From Portunus trituberculatus (taxonomy: Eukaryota > Arthropoda > Malacostraca > Decapoda > Portunidae): a stretch of DNA of 64,000 nucleotides. The position numbers and the translations under genes are program-made. How positions within the stretch are numbered: position 1 is the stretch's first letter; every line of letters begins with the position of its first letter. The stretch spans positions 7,627,156-7,691,155 of the forward strand of contig NC_059278.1 of the NCBI RefSeq assembly GCF_017591435.1, given 5' to 3'. Of the stretch, positions 27,936 to 40,887 are shown in pieces. The notes under the pieces were generated by a model. That model saw nothing but the letters and a program-made list of their open reading frames with translations, searched no databases and was not told the DNA's origin.

Positions 27936-29475
27936 GTGTGTATTTACCTATTTGTGTATTACAGGGCCAGAGCTAAGCTCTCTGTGACCTGTCTCCTTGT
28001 CCATTCCTGTCATATCTGTCTTTCATCAGATTGACACACACCACGTCAACGACATCACTGCTCAGTTTATTCTACTTATCAATGCTACGATGCGGGAAAC
28101 TGTATTTTCTCACGTCTTTTATTAGCTTTTTTTCATGTCCTCGGAGATGATTACTTGTGGTCACCTTTATCAACTCTCTGTCCAGTATGTCAATCTTGTT
28201 CACCAATTTATACATAGTTATCATGTCTCCTCTTGTTCTTCTCTCTTCTAATGTGGTCAGCCCCAGCTTCCTCAGTGTTTCCTCATAGTCTAACTCCCTG
28301 AGTCCTGCTACCATCCTTGTTGCCAGCCTCTGTACCGTTTCCACCTTCTTCACATTTTTCTTCATATGCGGTGACCAGACACATGCTGCATATTCTAACT
28401 AGGGTCTTATTAAGGTACATAATATCTTCTTCATCATTCCTTCATCTAGGTAGTGGAATGCAAGGCCAATATTTTGAAGCATGTTATATGTTTTCAAAAA
28501 AATCTTGTTAATGTGTTTCTCTGGTGACAAGGTGTTTTGCAGTTACTCCTAAGTCTTTCTCCTCATTGGTCTCTTTAATTTTCTCATCACCCAGCCTGTA
28601 ATCCCTGTTTGGTCTGTATCTACTTCTTCCCATTTTCATAACATGGGTCTTGTCTATATTAAATTCCATCTGCCACTCCTTACTCCACTCATATATTTTA
28701 TCAAGATCTTCCTGTAACTTGTTACAATCTTCCACATTCTTTACTCTCCTCATAATTTTAGTATTGTCCGCAAACATGTTCATGTAACTGTCAATTCCTA
28801 CTGGTATATCATTAACATAAATCAAAAACATGATGGGACCCAGCACTGACCCTTGTGGAACTCCACTGGTTACCTTCTTCCACTCGGACTTCCTTCCTCT
28901 CACCACTGTTCTCATTTCTCTTCCCATTATGTAATTTTCCATTCACTTTGCTAGTTTATCATTTACTCCTCCAATCTTCTTTAGTTTCCACATCAGTCTA
29001 TTGTGTGGTACTTTATCAAAGGCCTTCCTCAAGTCCAAGTAGATAGCATCCACCCATCCCTCTCTATGTTGTAGTATGTCAGTCACTCTTGAATAAAAAC
29101 ATAATATATTGGATACGCACGATCTTCCTTTTCTGAAACCGAACTGCCTTTCACTCAGAATGTTTTTACTTTCTAGATACTCACTCCACTTAGCTTTAAT
29201 TACCTCTTCACATACCTTGCACAATATACTAGTCAACGATACTGGTGTATAATTCAGCGGTTCCATTCTATTACCATGCTTATATATAGGCACAATGTCA
29301 GCTCTTTTCCACTCTTTCGGGACTAATCCTGTTCATATGGAGGTTTCCATAATATCAAATACGGGGTTCAACAATTGATCCTTACATTCATTTAGCAACC
29401 TCCCAGATATGCCATCAGGCCCCATTGATTTATTAATATCCAGATTGCTTATAATTTTCCTTACATCTTTCTTAG
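27936..29475 (-). mobile_element. Family D LINE, 5'-truncated copy D2
   Basis: Very similar to the 3' 1.5 kb of D1. It has only three AC units at its tail and is truncated just upstream of the RT GPDGISG block, where the A4 tail begins. Confidence 0.83.
27973..29475 (-). pseudogene. LINE D2 RT (broken)
   Basis: Pieces 28943-29293 (NYTPVSLTS, FGFRKGRSC, YLDLRKAFDKVPH) and 28508-28942 (SGVPQGSVLGP, FADNTK) cover the palm. Piece 28072-28365 is the thumb. Motif C again has Asn for the second Asp, as in D1. Confidence 0.75.
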
Positions 29476-32442
29476 TGTGTGTATTTACCTAATTGTATTT
29501 ACCTAATTGTAACATACGGGAAAAGAGCTATGCTCGTGCTGTCCCGTCTCCATATCTACTAATGTCCAGCTTTTTCTTAAAATCATGAATATTCCTTGCG
29601 TTGACCACTTCCACGTCTAAACTATTCCATGCTTCCACCCTTCTATGAGGGAAGCTATATTTTTTCACATCTCTCCTATAAGTGGCCATTTTAGTTTTTT
29701 CCCATGCCCTCTCGACATTCTTTCATTCCACATACACAGATCTTCCCTATCCATTTTTCCATGCCAATCATCACTCTGTATATTGCTATCAGGTCTCCCT
29801 TTCTCTTCTGTTTTCCAGGGTCGGAAGTTGCATTCTTTTCAGTCTGTCTTCATAAGTCAAATCTCTTAAGTCAGGCACCATTTTTGTTGCAGCCCTCTGT
29901 ACTTTCTCTAGTTTCCTTATGTGTTTCTTTAAGTTCAGAGCCCACTGTATTGTTGCATATTCAAGCCTCGGTCTTATCATTGCAGTAATTATTTTCTTCA
30001 TCATTTCTTCATCTAAATATCTGAACGCCACTCTTATGTTCCTCAATAAGTTCAATACTTCTCCAATTATTTTGTTTATATGTCTCTCTGGCGATAGGTC
30101 ATTGGTAATTGTCACCCCAAGGTCTTTTCTTCATGACTGGTTTTATGTCTTCATTTCCTATCTTGTACATACTCCTGATTCTTCTTTCACTCTTGCCAAA
30201 CTCTAATTTCTTGCATTTTGTCGTGTTGAACTCCATTTGCCATGTACAGCTCCATTTCCATATTCTGTCCAAGTCTTCCTGGAGTAGTTCGCAATCTTTG
30301 TCACATCTCACTTTTCTTAACAATTTTGCATCGTCTGCAAATAGGCTCACATAACTGGACACCCCATCCACCATGTCATTTATGTAGACCGAAACATTAC
30401 TGGTGCCAACACTGATCCCTGTGGAACTCCACTCTCCACCAAGCCCCATTCTGATGGTCTGTCCTTAATTATTGTTCTCATTTCTCTTCCTACCAAAAGT
30501 CTTCCATCCATTTTAGTAAACTGCCATGCACTCCTCCTACCATTTCAAGTTTCCAGATCAGTCTCCGGTGTGGTACCTTATCAAAGGCCTTTTTTAAATC
30601 CAGATATATTCCATCAGCCCAACCATCTCTTTCCTGTATTACATCTATCACCCTCGAATAGTAACATATCAGGTTTGTCGTGCATGAACGCCCTTTTCTA
30701 AAACCAAATTGACACTCACAAAGTATGTCATTTTTCTCCAAGAAGTCTGTCCATCTATTCTTCACCACCCTCTCACACATCTTAGCTACCACACTTGTAA
30801 GTGACACTGGTCTATAGTTCAATGGGTCTCTCTTGTTACCTGATTTATAAATTGGGACAATGTTAGCTCTTTTCCAGTCTTGGGGCACTACACCTTCCCT
30901 TAATGAGGCATCAATTACTTCACAAACTTTTCTGCCAGTTGCTCCCTGCATTCTCTTAAAATCCATCCTGATACCCCATCAGGTCCCACAGCTTTTCTCA
31001 CTTCTAAACTCCCCATCATATTCTTGATCTCCTCCACAGTTACTTGAAACTCCTTCATAATCCCTTTCTGTTCCATTACCAGTGGTTTGTCAAAAGCAGT
31101 CTCCTTTGTGAATACCTTCCGAAAGCATCCATTCATAGCCTCTGCCATTTCCCCTGGGATCCTCACTGCATACTCCATTTACTTCTAAACTTTCAATACT
31201 TTCTCTATTTTTGATGTTGTTGTTCACATGTCTGTAAAAAAAGCCTTGGTTGGTCTTTACATTTATCTATTATATCCTTTTCTTGTTTCTTTCTTTCTTC
31301 TCTTCTAATCAACACATATTCATTTCTTGCTCTTTTATAACTTTCCCACTGCTTAATCCGTCTTTTCCTTCTCCACCTCTTCCATGCATCCTCTTTTCTT
31401 GTTCTAGCCTTTTCACATCTATCGTTAAACCAGTCCTGCTTTCCAACTTCTCTATGTTGTCTTATTGGTACAAATTTTTTCTCACCTTCTTTGTATATTT
31501 TTATAAATTCCTTCCACTTTTCATTTGCTCCCTTAGCACTCTTGAATTTCATCCAATTTGTCTCTTGAAAAAATTTCTTTAGGTTTCCAAAATCTGTCTT
31601 GGCATAATTCCATCTTCCCACTTTATATTCTTCATTTCTTCTAGATTTCTCTTCATCTATCACCTTGAACTCCAAAACTGCATGATCACTCTTTGCTAAA
31701 GGGCACTCCACCCTCATCTCCTCAATGACCATTGGCTCTGTACTAAAGACCAAGTCCAGTCTTGACGATGCTCCCTCTCCTCCAAACCTAGTATCTTCTT
31801 TGACCCACTGAGTTAACACATTTTCCATTGCCAGTGTCAATAGTGTATTTCCCCATGTTGTCTCTGATCCTTCCATTGACCAGTCCTCCCAACACACCTC
31901 TTTACAATTAAAATCTCCCATCATTATAGTTCGTTCACAGCCACCCAACATTTCTTCCAGACATGTTCCTGTATCACTTATCATTTCTTCATATTCCTGT
32001 ACTGACCATGCATTTGTCTTAGGTGGTACGTTCACCACTATGTAGTGCCTCTTTTTTCCTTCATTAGTTTCTGCTCTGATCTTTAGCACTTCTGCCTTTC
32101 CCATACCTTCTTTCACTTGATCCACCTTTATATCTTTTTTCACCAGCAACATCACTCCTCCTCCCATCTTACCTACTCTATTTCTTTTCCAAACATTATA
32201 CTTCCCTTCTCCAACCATCATCATCTCAGTTTTGTTTCAGTAAGACCCACAATATCTGGGTTCTTGTCCCTCAAGTAATCGTTGAGTTCTAAAATCCCCG
32301 ATATCACTCCATTTATGTTGGAATACATTACATTCCGCTCATACGTAAGTTTCTTTAGTCCTTTCTTGCTGTACTTTTCTGGGTTATGAACCACTTCCTC
32401 AGTCTCATATCCAAGATTCTCCAGAAAAACTCTTTCTCCTCT
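29476..32442 (-). mobile_element. Family A LINE, 5'-truncated copy A4
   Basis: 3.0 kb, truncated in the CTD-like region at the junction with the 3' end of C1. Its tail has only (TG)4. Confidence 0.85.
29528..32442 (-). pseudogene. LINE A4 endonuclease and RT (broken)
   Basis: Piece 31205-32224 (339 codons) is the longest intact endonuclease of family A. It shows VGKMGGGVMLL, NVPPKTNAW, GDFNCKEVCWED and KSDHAVLEF, and the linker to the RT (KQDWFNDRCEKARTRKEDAW). RT pieces 30490-30966 (YLDLKKAFDKVPH) and 30099-30449 (FADDAKLLRKV) follow. Frameshifts near 31200, 30940, 30450 and 30110. Confidence 0.8.
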
Positions 32443-34855
32443 TCTTTACTTAGTTGTATTTATCTAGTTGTATTGTACACAGTTTAAGCGGGGCTCATAG
32501 TGTCCTGTCTCCATGGCTCCTTTTATCTAATTTTCCTTAAAGTCATGTACATTATGTGCTGTAACAAGTTCATTGTTCAATGCATTCCACTTTTCCACCG
32601 TTCTGTGTGGAAAACTGTATTTTCCAGTATCCTTCACACACTGTCTCATCCTGATCTTCTTTACATGTCCTCTTGTCCTTCTATCTTCTTCTGTCACCAG
32701 CACCAGGTCTTCCTTGTCTATCTTTTCAATGCCATTTACTATCTTGTACATTGTTATTAGGTCCCCTCGTTCTCTTCTATCTTGTACGGTTGGTAGTTCC
32801 ATTTCCTTCAATGATTCTTCATATATTAGGTCTTTAGTTCCAGCACCATCTTTGTAGCAATCTTCTGTATCCTTTCTAATCTTCTTGAATCTTTTTTTAG
32901 AGCTCGGAGACCACACCACTGCTTCATATTCCAGCTTTGGATGTATCATGCTTGTGATGACTTTTTTCATCATATCTTTCTTTGTACATGTATTGAAATG
33001 CCACTCTTATATTAGTCAACATTTTATAGGTCTTATATTAGTCAACATTTTATATGATAATCCAAATATCTTGCTTATGTGTTTTTCAGAGCTCAGATTT
33101 TCCTGTATAATCACTCCCAGATCTTTTTCCTCTTTAGTCTTTACTATTTATTCATCTCCCATCAGTTTCCTACCAGTCTTCTTTTGCTCTTTCCTAGTTC
33201 CATTATGTGACATTTCTTGGCATTAAACTCCAATTTCCACTTCTTACTCCACTCATAGATTTTGTTTATATCTTCCTGTAACAGCAGACAGTCCTCCCTG
33301 GTTTTGATAACTCTTATCATCTTTGCATCATCAGCAAATAAATTAATATAACTGTTTACTCCAATGTGAATGTCATTTACATAAATCTGAAACATAATGG
33401 GGGCTAACACTGATCCTTGTGGCACTCCACTTGTTACTTTACCCCAAGAGGAGTATGAATCGATCACAGCTCTCATCTCCCTATCCTTCAAATAATCTTT
33501 TGTCCATTCTACCAAAGCTCCTCACAGTCCTCCTATGTTCTCTAGTTTCCAAAGTAGTCTTCCATGAGGGACTTTATCAAAAGCCTTTTTTATATCCAGG
33601 TAAACTGTGTCCACCCAACTATCTCTGTTTTCCAGTCCTACAATAACTCTCAAGTAGAAGCTTAATAAGTTTGATACACATGACCGCCCTGTCCTGAACC
33701 ACAATTGTCTGTTCAATATGACTACTTCTTCTATAGATATCTAACCAATTTTTCTTTGATAATTATTTCACACAACTTCCCCAAAACACTTGTAAGTGAC
33801 ACTGGTCTGTAGTTTAGTGGTTCAGTTGCCTTTTCTCCTTTAAATATTGATATTACATTGGCTTTCTTCCATTCTAGTGGAGCTTTCCCTTCATTTATTG
33901 AACTTGTAATTATTTCCCAACTTTGATCCAGTAGTTGCTCTTTACATTCTTTTAACACCCATCCTGATACACCATCTGGCTCCATTGCTTTTCTGACATC
34001 CAACTTATCTAATTATCTTCCAATATCCTCGTTGTGCACTGTGACTTCCTGTAATCCTTAGCAATGCAATGTCCTATTAGGTTCTGTAAAATCATCTTCT
34101 GCAGTGAACACCATTTTTAAGCTCTCATTCATTATTTCACACATTTCCTTCTCTGTTTTCTGTTTGGTATGTCTTCCCTCCTTTAATTATTTTTCTATTG
34201 TTTCCTTGTTCATCATTTTGCCATTTATAAACTTGTAAAAGAGTTTGGGTTCATCTTTGCTTTTGTTCACCACATCTTGTCTTAAAGTTTCTTTCTTCCT
34301 CTCTCCTTACTAATATATTCATTTCTCGCATCCCTATACTGTTATTATCATTTCTCTGTTTTATTAATTTCTTCCAAGCTTATCTTTTACCATTTTCGCT
34401 TCTATGTATCTTGCATTGTACCAAGCATGTATTTTTTTCTGAACTCTATAAAAAAATACATATCTTTTTACTCCTTCATTATATTTCTACAAAAATATTT
34501 CATATTTCCCTTGTATTGTCTTTCTGTACATAATGTTTCCCCACTCAATATTAACAAAATAAATCCTGAATTTTTCAAAATCCACTCTTGCATAATTTAA
34601 TCTCTCCTTTGTAGTCATCTCTGTAACTTATCCCATCCTCCTCCTGTATTTGCATCTCTAATGTCACATGATCACTTCTTCCCATTGGACTAGGGTATTG
34701 TATGATTGGAGGGGGCTCTGGTTTCTTTGTGAATACTAGATCAACCTGTCTCTCCTCCAGTATCATATCCCTCCTCTTTAAAGTTAACATGGTTCTCCTC
34801 TCTTAGTTTTGTTTCAACAATGCATATTACATCTGGCTTTTTCTTTTTCAAAATA
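32443..34855 (-). mobile_element. Family C LINE C1, 3' part of a split copy
   Basis: Starts with CAACTAGATAAATA and an ACAG/CTGT hairpin without (AC)n. It breaks at 34853 inside the endonuclease, where a TA plus CAGTA terminus begins. The sequence continues at 42508 (see 42506-43800). Compared with the uninterrupted copy C3, the join reads continuously. Confidence 0.82.
32495..34853 (-). pseudogene. LINE C1 RT and endonuclease C-terminus (broken)
   Basis: Pieces 33731-34003 (NYRPVSLTS), 33522-33716 (decayed FGFRKGRSC, YLDIKKAFDKVPH), 33162-33515 (SGVPQGSVLAP, FADDAKMIR), 32527-32973 (thumb) and 34575-34790 (GRSDHVTLEM). It is more decayed than C3. Confidence 0.72.
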
Positions 34856-35001
34856 CAGTAAGTCCTCTTTATACAGTACATATGTGTTCCTGAAAACCTT
34901 ACTGCAAATCGAAATTACTGTATACAGAACCCATTATAACATGTAATAATAGGGAATGCGTTCCAGCACATCAAAAGTCACCCCCTACAGAAATTAAAAT
35001 A

Positions 35002-36075
35002 CAGGCAACCCCCGTTTAACGAAAGTTCACACAACGAAATTTCGCTACAACGAAGGTTTCGTTTTACTACCATCTGCTCGTTTAACGAACACCAAACTCG
35101 CTTTAACAAAGTTTTATCTAGGTAATTTTTTTCCAAATTTGAAAGCCCCACCGTATAATGCAAGCTGACATGCTTTTGAATACACCAGGAGCTGCTGGTA
35201 CTAAGGCCTGCCTCAGGAGAAGTCCTGAGACACCTGTAGAATAAAGATCAAGATCAAGCCTCTCGTGGACAACACAGGCGCTGCCGATACAAAGGCCTGA
35301 CTCAGAAGAAATTCTGCGTCACCTGTAACATCAAGATCAAAATCAAGATCACGTGCACTACTCACTCCCCAGTCAAAACATAACAGCATCACCAGCAGCT
35401 CATCTTCCCTAGTTCAACTTACCACCAAAACGACCTGCAATGTGGCCTAACGTTCCTAAGAAGACCAGGAAGTGTCTTACTCTCGAAGTGAAGCTGGGTA
35501 TTATTCACAAACAAGAGAAAGGCCAGAAAACTAATAACATTGCTTGCCACCATCTTGACTCCATCTACTGTCTACTATTTTCAAGTCAGCAGACTCTATT
35601 AAGAAGGCTGGTGAGACCGCATCTTCCTTGAAACCTAAAAGAACCACCTGAGCTTGTGACTCTACAATGGATAAAATGGAAAGCCTTGTGGAAATGTGGT
35701 ACATAAGTTTTGTATGCGGTACCATGATGCGCACTTTGTTTACATTCCACAGGTTGCTGGTTAGTGTATTTCCCATTTCACTCTCCCTCCCTTCATAAAG
35801 TTAAGACCATCAATATTATAAAGTTACGTACATACATACATCAGTGTACATTAAAATGACTTAAATTAAACTACCTAAATGTTTAACTTCATAATTTTTA
35901 CTTTCATTAAACCTTTTACTGTACTATGATGCACTCTCGCTTTGCTTACTTTCAATGGAAGTTCAAATCAGGGGTTAAACTTGTTATAATGTTATAATCG
36001 GTTCGCTTAACGAAGTTTCGCTTAACGAAGTGTTTTTTTATGAACGTAACCCCTTCGTTAAGCGGGGGTTGCCTG
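35002..36075 (+). mobile_element. Tigger-like element, internally deleted (1.07 kb)
   Basis: Terminal inverted repeats CAGGCAACCCCCGTTTAACG and, at the right end, cgttaagcgggggttgcctg. The left flank is TA, the right flank CA, a likely mutated TA. Internal subterminal repeats echo gtttaacgaa. Confidence 0.8.
35440..35550 (+). pseudogene. Tigger transposase N-terminal remnant
   Basis: MWPNVPKKTRKCLTLEVKLG then IIHKQEKGQKTNNIA: a CENP-B-type N-terminal helix-turn-helix start. The frame runs into unrelated sequence after about 40 codons, so the DDE domain has been deleted. Confidence 0.65.
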
Positions 36076-36398
36076 CACATGAAAACAATCATATAAAAAA
36101 AATGTAAAGTTTTGGGGCCATTATGGGTGCGTCACTGTGCGTTGTGATAATATCCACAAAAACACATGTAAGGATTTCTTTTGTGTTCAATGGAAAACGC
36201 AGAAAGAGATTGATTGTTGTTGTGACGTCACACTCCTGTGCCACCCCAGCTCAATGCTCACTGACAGCTGACTTTCGGCAGGACGTTTGGGCACTTTGGC
36301 CTGATGCCTGAGGTTTCCTTTTGTTTACATATTGCTTGTGGACACTGGGCTAGCTGGAGTGTTCATCAAACTCTCCACAGTGTTGTAAACAACTAAAC

Positions 36399-36688
36399 AT
36401 GCTGAACAATTTCTCATTGTTGGGATGCAATAACACGAAAAGAAAAACAGCAAGTTTAGGCATTAAGTATTTCAAGTTTCCCCTAGGAAAAAAATTGCAG
36501 ACAGTAGTGGGTTCAAGCTTGTTCCTGAGGTGATGTGTTCAATGTAGACAATGCAGTGATATGTTCCATGCATTTTACTAGTTCTGATTACAAGGATGAT
36601 TTAAAGCATTGCCTCTTAGGCACTGAGGCACCCAAGAGTTACAGGCCATTGACAGATACCACAGTTTCATCTATTTATTTACCTCAAG
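36399..36688 (+). pseudogene. Decayed THAP zinc-finger exon with splice donor
   Basis: Frame 1 (from 36399) gives FSLLGCNNTKRKTASLGIKY then FKFP. A second frame (from 36559) gives ICSMHFTSSDYKDD and KSYRPLTDTTVSSIYLP. Together this is the C2CH THAP pattern (G-C-N-N, F-x-FP, C-S-x-HF, L-x-P). The first zinc Cys is Phe and a frameshift lies between the halves. The segment ends CTCAAG|gtaggtt, a good donor. THAP domains occur in P-element transposases and in host proteins; I cannot tell which this came from. Confidence 0.6.
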
Positions 36689-37109
36689 GTAGGTTAAACT
36701 GATGAATTTTCTGAATGATTATTGTATGCCTCTGTACTGTTTATAGTGCTATGTAACCTACCTGTGAAGCGAAAGCATTACCAGTGTTATTTAGGTATAA
36801 GCCTACTTCAGTTTCAGCCCCAATTCATTTTCACTGATGATGTCATATCATTTTTTGCCAAAATATCTGTGTACTTAAGAATTAGGAATCTAAATAACAA
36901 CATTAAGACAAATAAGAAAAATCATAAGTCATGCAAAGGTCAAAACAGAAAGTTAATGAAACTGACCACATGAATGAGCCACATGAATGAGTCTCAGGTC
37001 AACCTTCCTCACTCTCAGGTCAATCTTCCTAGTTGGTCAGATGTGTCTCTGATAGTGGCAACGAGTCTCCTGTTAGTGGTGTGTGATCTGTTGGCTTCTA
37101 TACATAGTG

Positions 37110-38024
37110 ATGGCTTTCCCTGCTTTCCCTACGGTTTCGGCTGGGTGTATTAGTTCTCCTATCCTCAAGGCCTTCATTATGAAGGTCTCAGAGGTGGAGG
37201 CTGAGTTCCATCAAAGGATCTAAGAGGTACGGGAGGAGTTTTGAGGCCGAATCTCTGACCTGCACGCTGAGTTCTGTCAAGTGAAGTCAGCTACTGAGGG
37301 AGTGAAGGTTCCTAGAGTCTCCTTACCAAGTAATGAGACGAAGGGCCACGAGAAGTGGCGAGTGGTGTCCTCTGGTGCAAAGAGGAGAAAGGTTTTCAGG
37401 GCACTTCAGCAAGTGGAAATGGCAAATTCCTTCACTGTGTTGGAGGGGGTGGAAGAAGAGAAAGAGAAGGCAGGTGGCAATGAGATGAGGAGGGTAGAGG
37501 AGTCCTTGGTCGCAGGTAAGTCCCTGGATGCAGGTAAGGTCCTGGTGGTAAGCGACAGCCAGGTGAGACATTTGGACGCGGCATTTTGTGATAAGGACAG
37601 GCAGAAAAGAACTAGATTGTGTCTACCTGGGGCTGGTATTCTGCGGATAAGTGCTCGGCTAGAAACATGTTTGGCGGACAGGACCATACCCATTGTTTTC
37701 CTCAGCTCGGGGGGAAATGACATTTGCAAGGTAAGGAGTGAGGAGCTGTTTAGGAGATTTAAGGAGGTTTTGACCAAAATTAGGAATAAGGATGCAACCC
37801 CTGTGGTATGCGGTGTGTTGCCAAGGAGGGGACTGGGAGGTGAATGGCTGTCCAGGGCTATTGCAATAAATTACAGGCTTGCAGATCACTGCAGGAGCAA
37901 TGGATGGGCGTTCATCAATAACTGGGATCTCTTTTACGGCAAGACACCTTGTATGCCAGGGATGGACTGCATTTATCACGCCAAGGTGTTTGGGTTTTGG
38001 TTGGAACACTTGAAGGCAAATTAA
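37110..38024 (+). pseudogene. LINE B ORF1: coiled coil plus SGNH esterase-like domain
   Basis: ATG at 37110 (MAFPAFPTVSAG) is in frame with the long open part (37281-38024). Two stops (TAA near 37221, TGA near 37245) lie in the coiled-coil segment and look like C-to-T changes of CAA and CGA. The C-terminal domain shows VLVVSDSQVRHLD (block with Ser), LPGAGI, VFLSSGGNDI and, near the end, MDCIYHAKVFGFW where the Asp-x-x-His pair is expected. CR1-type ORF1 proteins carry such an esterase domain. ORF1 ends in TAA immediately followed by the ORF2 ATG. Confidence 0.75.
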
Positions 38025-38145
38025 ATGCACTCCAGCACTTTTTTCGGTAGACAGGCGAGGGGAGGGGCATCGGTGATCCATAGGGATGAAAGAATAGTCA
38101 AATCTAGAAAAGTAACCAGCTTAGTAAAGGTGAAAAATAGTTTAA

Positions 38146-38859
38146 CCTGTAAGAGGTCAGCACTGATTTACCTCCGAATACTCATCCAGGTCACCAAATA
38201 TTCCACTTTCTTTTTTTATTCCATATAACTCAAAATGGGCATAGAAAAGTAAAAATAAGAGTTAAAGTTCGAAATTGCCATTTTTTTATGTCCAGCTGGA
38301 GCTTTAAATTTACCTCACTCAGTGATGCTGCCAGACGTACAACTTCTGAATGAGGCTTTTTTAATCATTTTATCGATATTTTTCTCCTACAAGACACGTG
38401 TATCATGGTTACATATTCATAAATTAACCCATGTTTTATGAAATGAAAAATACATGAAAATATTTGTAAATACTGTAATAATATAATATAAAAAATAATT
38501 TGCTCAGTTTACCACAAAATATTGTTTATTATTATTTTTTCTTTCAGTATCTAAGCTTTTCAGTATTGCAGCAGGGTGTGATATTCTTCAAAATAAGGCT
38601 CAATGCATAGAGCTTGATCACATTCATGACAGTAATACCAAATATAGGGAGGGGTAGGGGAGGGGGATGACTAACCTATGTCAGAATGGCGGAAAACTGT
38701 GCTGATATATGCTAGACACTTCAAAGAACATAAATATTGAAGTTGGAGGGAATTTCAAACGCATGGAAACCGAGAAAGGGGCGAACATACTTATACATGA
38801 TTGACTACTGATAGTAAGCAAAGACTCCACGTACATGTACGTGGTTGACCTCTTACGGG
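38146..38859. mobile_element. piggyBac-like MITE, 714 bp
   Basis: Termini CCTGTAAGAGGTCA and (reverse complement of right end) CCCGTAAGAGGTCA, 13 of 14 matching, flanked by TTAA on both sides (38142-38145, 38860-38863). No transposase. A perfect 18-bp palindrome (38827-38844) lies beside the right terminus. Removing the element with one TTAA restores the LINE B reading frame. Confidence 0.82.
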
Positions 38860-40663
38860 TTAAATGTGTATTACACAAACTGTAGGAGTATTTTAAATAA
38901 AATAGATTTGCTGAGAGGAGCAGCTTGTGATGAAAACTTTGATATAATTGCATTAACAGAAACCTGGTTAGATATGTCAGGGAAGGTATTTGATCAGAAG
39001 GTGAAAATTGATGGTTATACACTTTTCATAAGGATAGGAAAAATAGAAGAGGGGGAGGAGTGGCCTTGTACGTCAAGGACACATTGCAATGTTGCATAAA
39101 CAGCAGAATAAAGACAGATAGCAAAACAGTGTCTCTATGGGTAGATATTAAGGACAGGTGTCAGTCAGTAGTAATGGGTTTAGTGTACAGGCTACCAAAT
39201 GCTTCACACCAAATAAACTCTTCCCTATGGGAAGAAATAAATAGACCAGCCAGGTACAGTAAGGTATGTGTGGTAGGCAATTTTAACTATAGTAATGTTG
39301 ATTGGAGCTTGATGGTGGGTAACAGGGAAGCAGATGAGTTTATTACAGTCATACAGGATAATTTTTTTAAGCAAGTCATTTTAGAACCCACACGGGGAAA
39401 TAATATTCTAAATTTAATTCTGACAAACAGGGAGGAGGCAGTTACGCAGGTGGAGGTTGGTGGCCAGCTAGGTAATAGCGATCACAAAGAAATATGGTAT
39501 ACATTGAAATGGCATGAAACATTTAGAAAAACGAACAATAGAATACTACCTGACTTCAGGAAAGCTAATTTTGAAGGTTTAAAGGAGTATTTACAAGTTG
39601 CTTGGTAGGGGGAAGGCAGATATAGTCAGGTAGAAGGAAGTGAGAAGCAGAGAAGAAGGGGGAGGCGGGACGGAGAGAGAGTGAGGCGGAAGGGAGAGCT
39701 GGATTAGAACATGGGAGGAATCCCGGTCAGCTGAGGGTTGGTGTTATCTATACTGAGTTCCTAAATAAAGTACGTGACAGTCAGATAGCCAACATTCCAT
39801 ATAAAACAATAAAATCACAAAGCAACGACCCTAAGTGGATGACAGACAGATTAGAGCGATGCATAGGGCAAAAAAGGAATATATATAAGAGGCTAAAGGC
39901 AGGAGATGAGGCTTTAAGGCCACTATACCATGAATTACTAAGAACAGTTATGAGGTTAATGAGGAAAGCTAAAAGTGAATATGAGTTCAGGGTAGCAAGC
40001 CAAGCAAAGACAGACCCTAAGGGATTTTATCAATTATACAAGACAAAAAGTAGAGAAGAAATAGGACAACAAATGGGGAAATGGTTCTGCGGAAGAGATT
40101 AGTAGAATTATGAAGGAGTATTTTTTAACTGTCTTCACCCAGGAGAACACACAGGAAATCCCAGATAGTGAACAGATATTTAGGGCAGAGGATAGTGAAA
40201 AGCTGACAGATATTCATATAACTAAGGCGATGGTAGAACAGGAGATAGATAAACTAAAGAAATTCAAGTCACCAGGACCTGATGAAGTATATCCAAGGGT
40301 TCTAAAGGAATGCAAAGAAGTTGTAAGCGAGCCATTAGCGGCACTTTTTAGGATGTCAGGTGAGGTATTGATAGTGTGGAGAGAAGCTAATGTGGTTCCC
40401 ACATTTAACAAGGGAGATAAAACCCTAACGTCTAATTACAGGCCTGTCAGCTTAACTTCAATTGTTGGTAAATTAATGGAATCAATAATAGCGAAAAACA
40501 TTAAGGAACACCTAGACAAACACGGCTTCATAAATCAAACACAACATGGATTTACGAAGGGAAAGTCATGTCTTACAAACTTGTTGAGCTTTTATAGTAA
40601 GGTTTATGAGGTGGCAGATAAAGATGATAATTATGACATTTTATACTTGGATTTCAGTAAAGC

Positions 40664-40887
40664 CTTTTTTTTTTTTTTTTTTTATTTATTCCATGTGGGC
40701 TTTTCACGGGAATTTATGGGCTAAAAGGGATACTTTTTTGTGGTACCTCCTATCTCAAAGCCCACCTGATAGGAAACCGTTGCCCCAAGTGAGGAAGCCC
40801 AACCTATACTCGGACCGTGGACAGGATTCGAACCCGTGCGCTTGGAGACCCCTCTGACCCCAAAGCACGCATGGTTCCACTGTACCA
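40664..40887 (-). mobile_element. SINE-3, tRNA-derived with poly-A tail, inside LINE B RT
   Basis: On the minus strand: box A GTGTGGTACAGTGGAACCATG (40869-40889), box B GGGTTCGAATCC (40824-40835), a body of about 140 bases, then an A tail (the T run from 40664). The boundary with LINE B is ambiguous because actgtaccacacca fits both the SINE head and the RT codons T-V-P-H. Confidence 0.75.
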
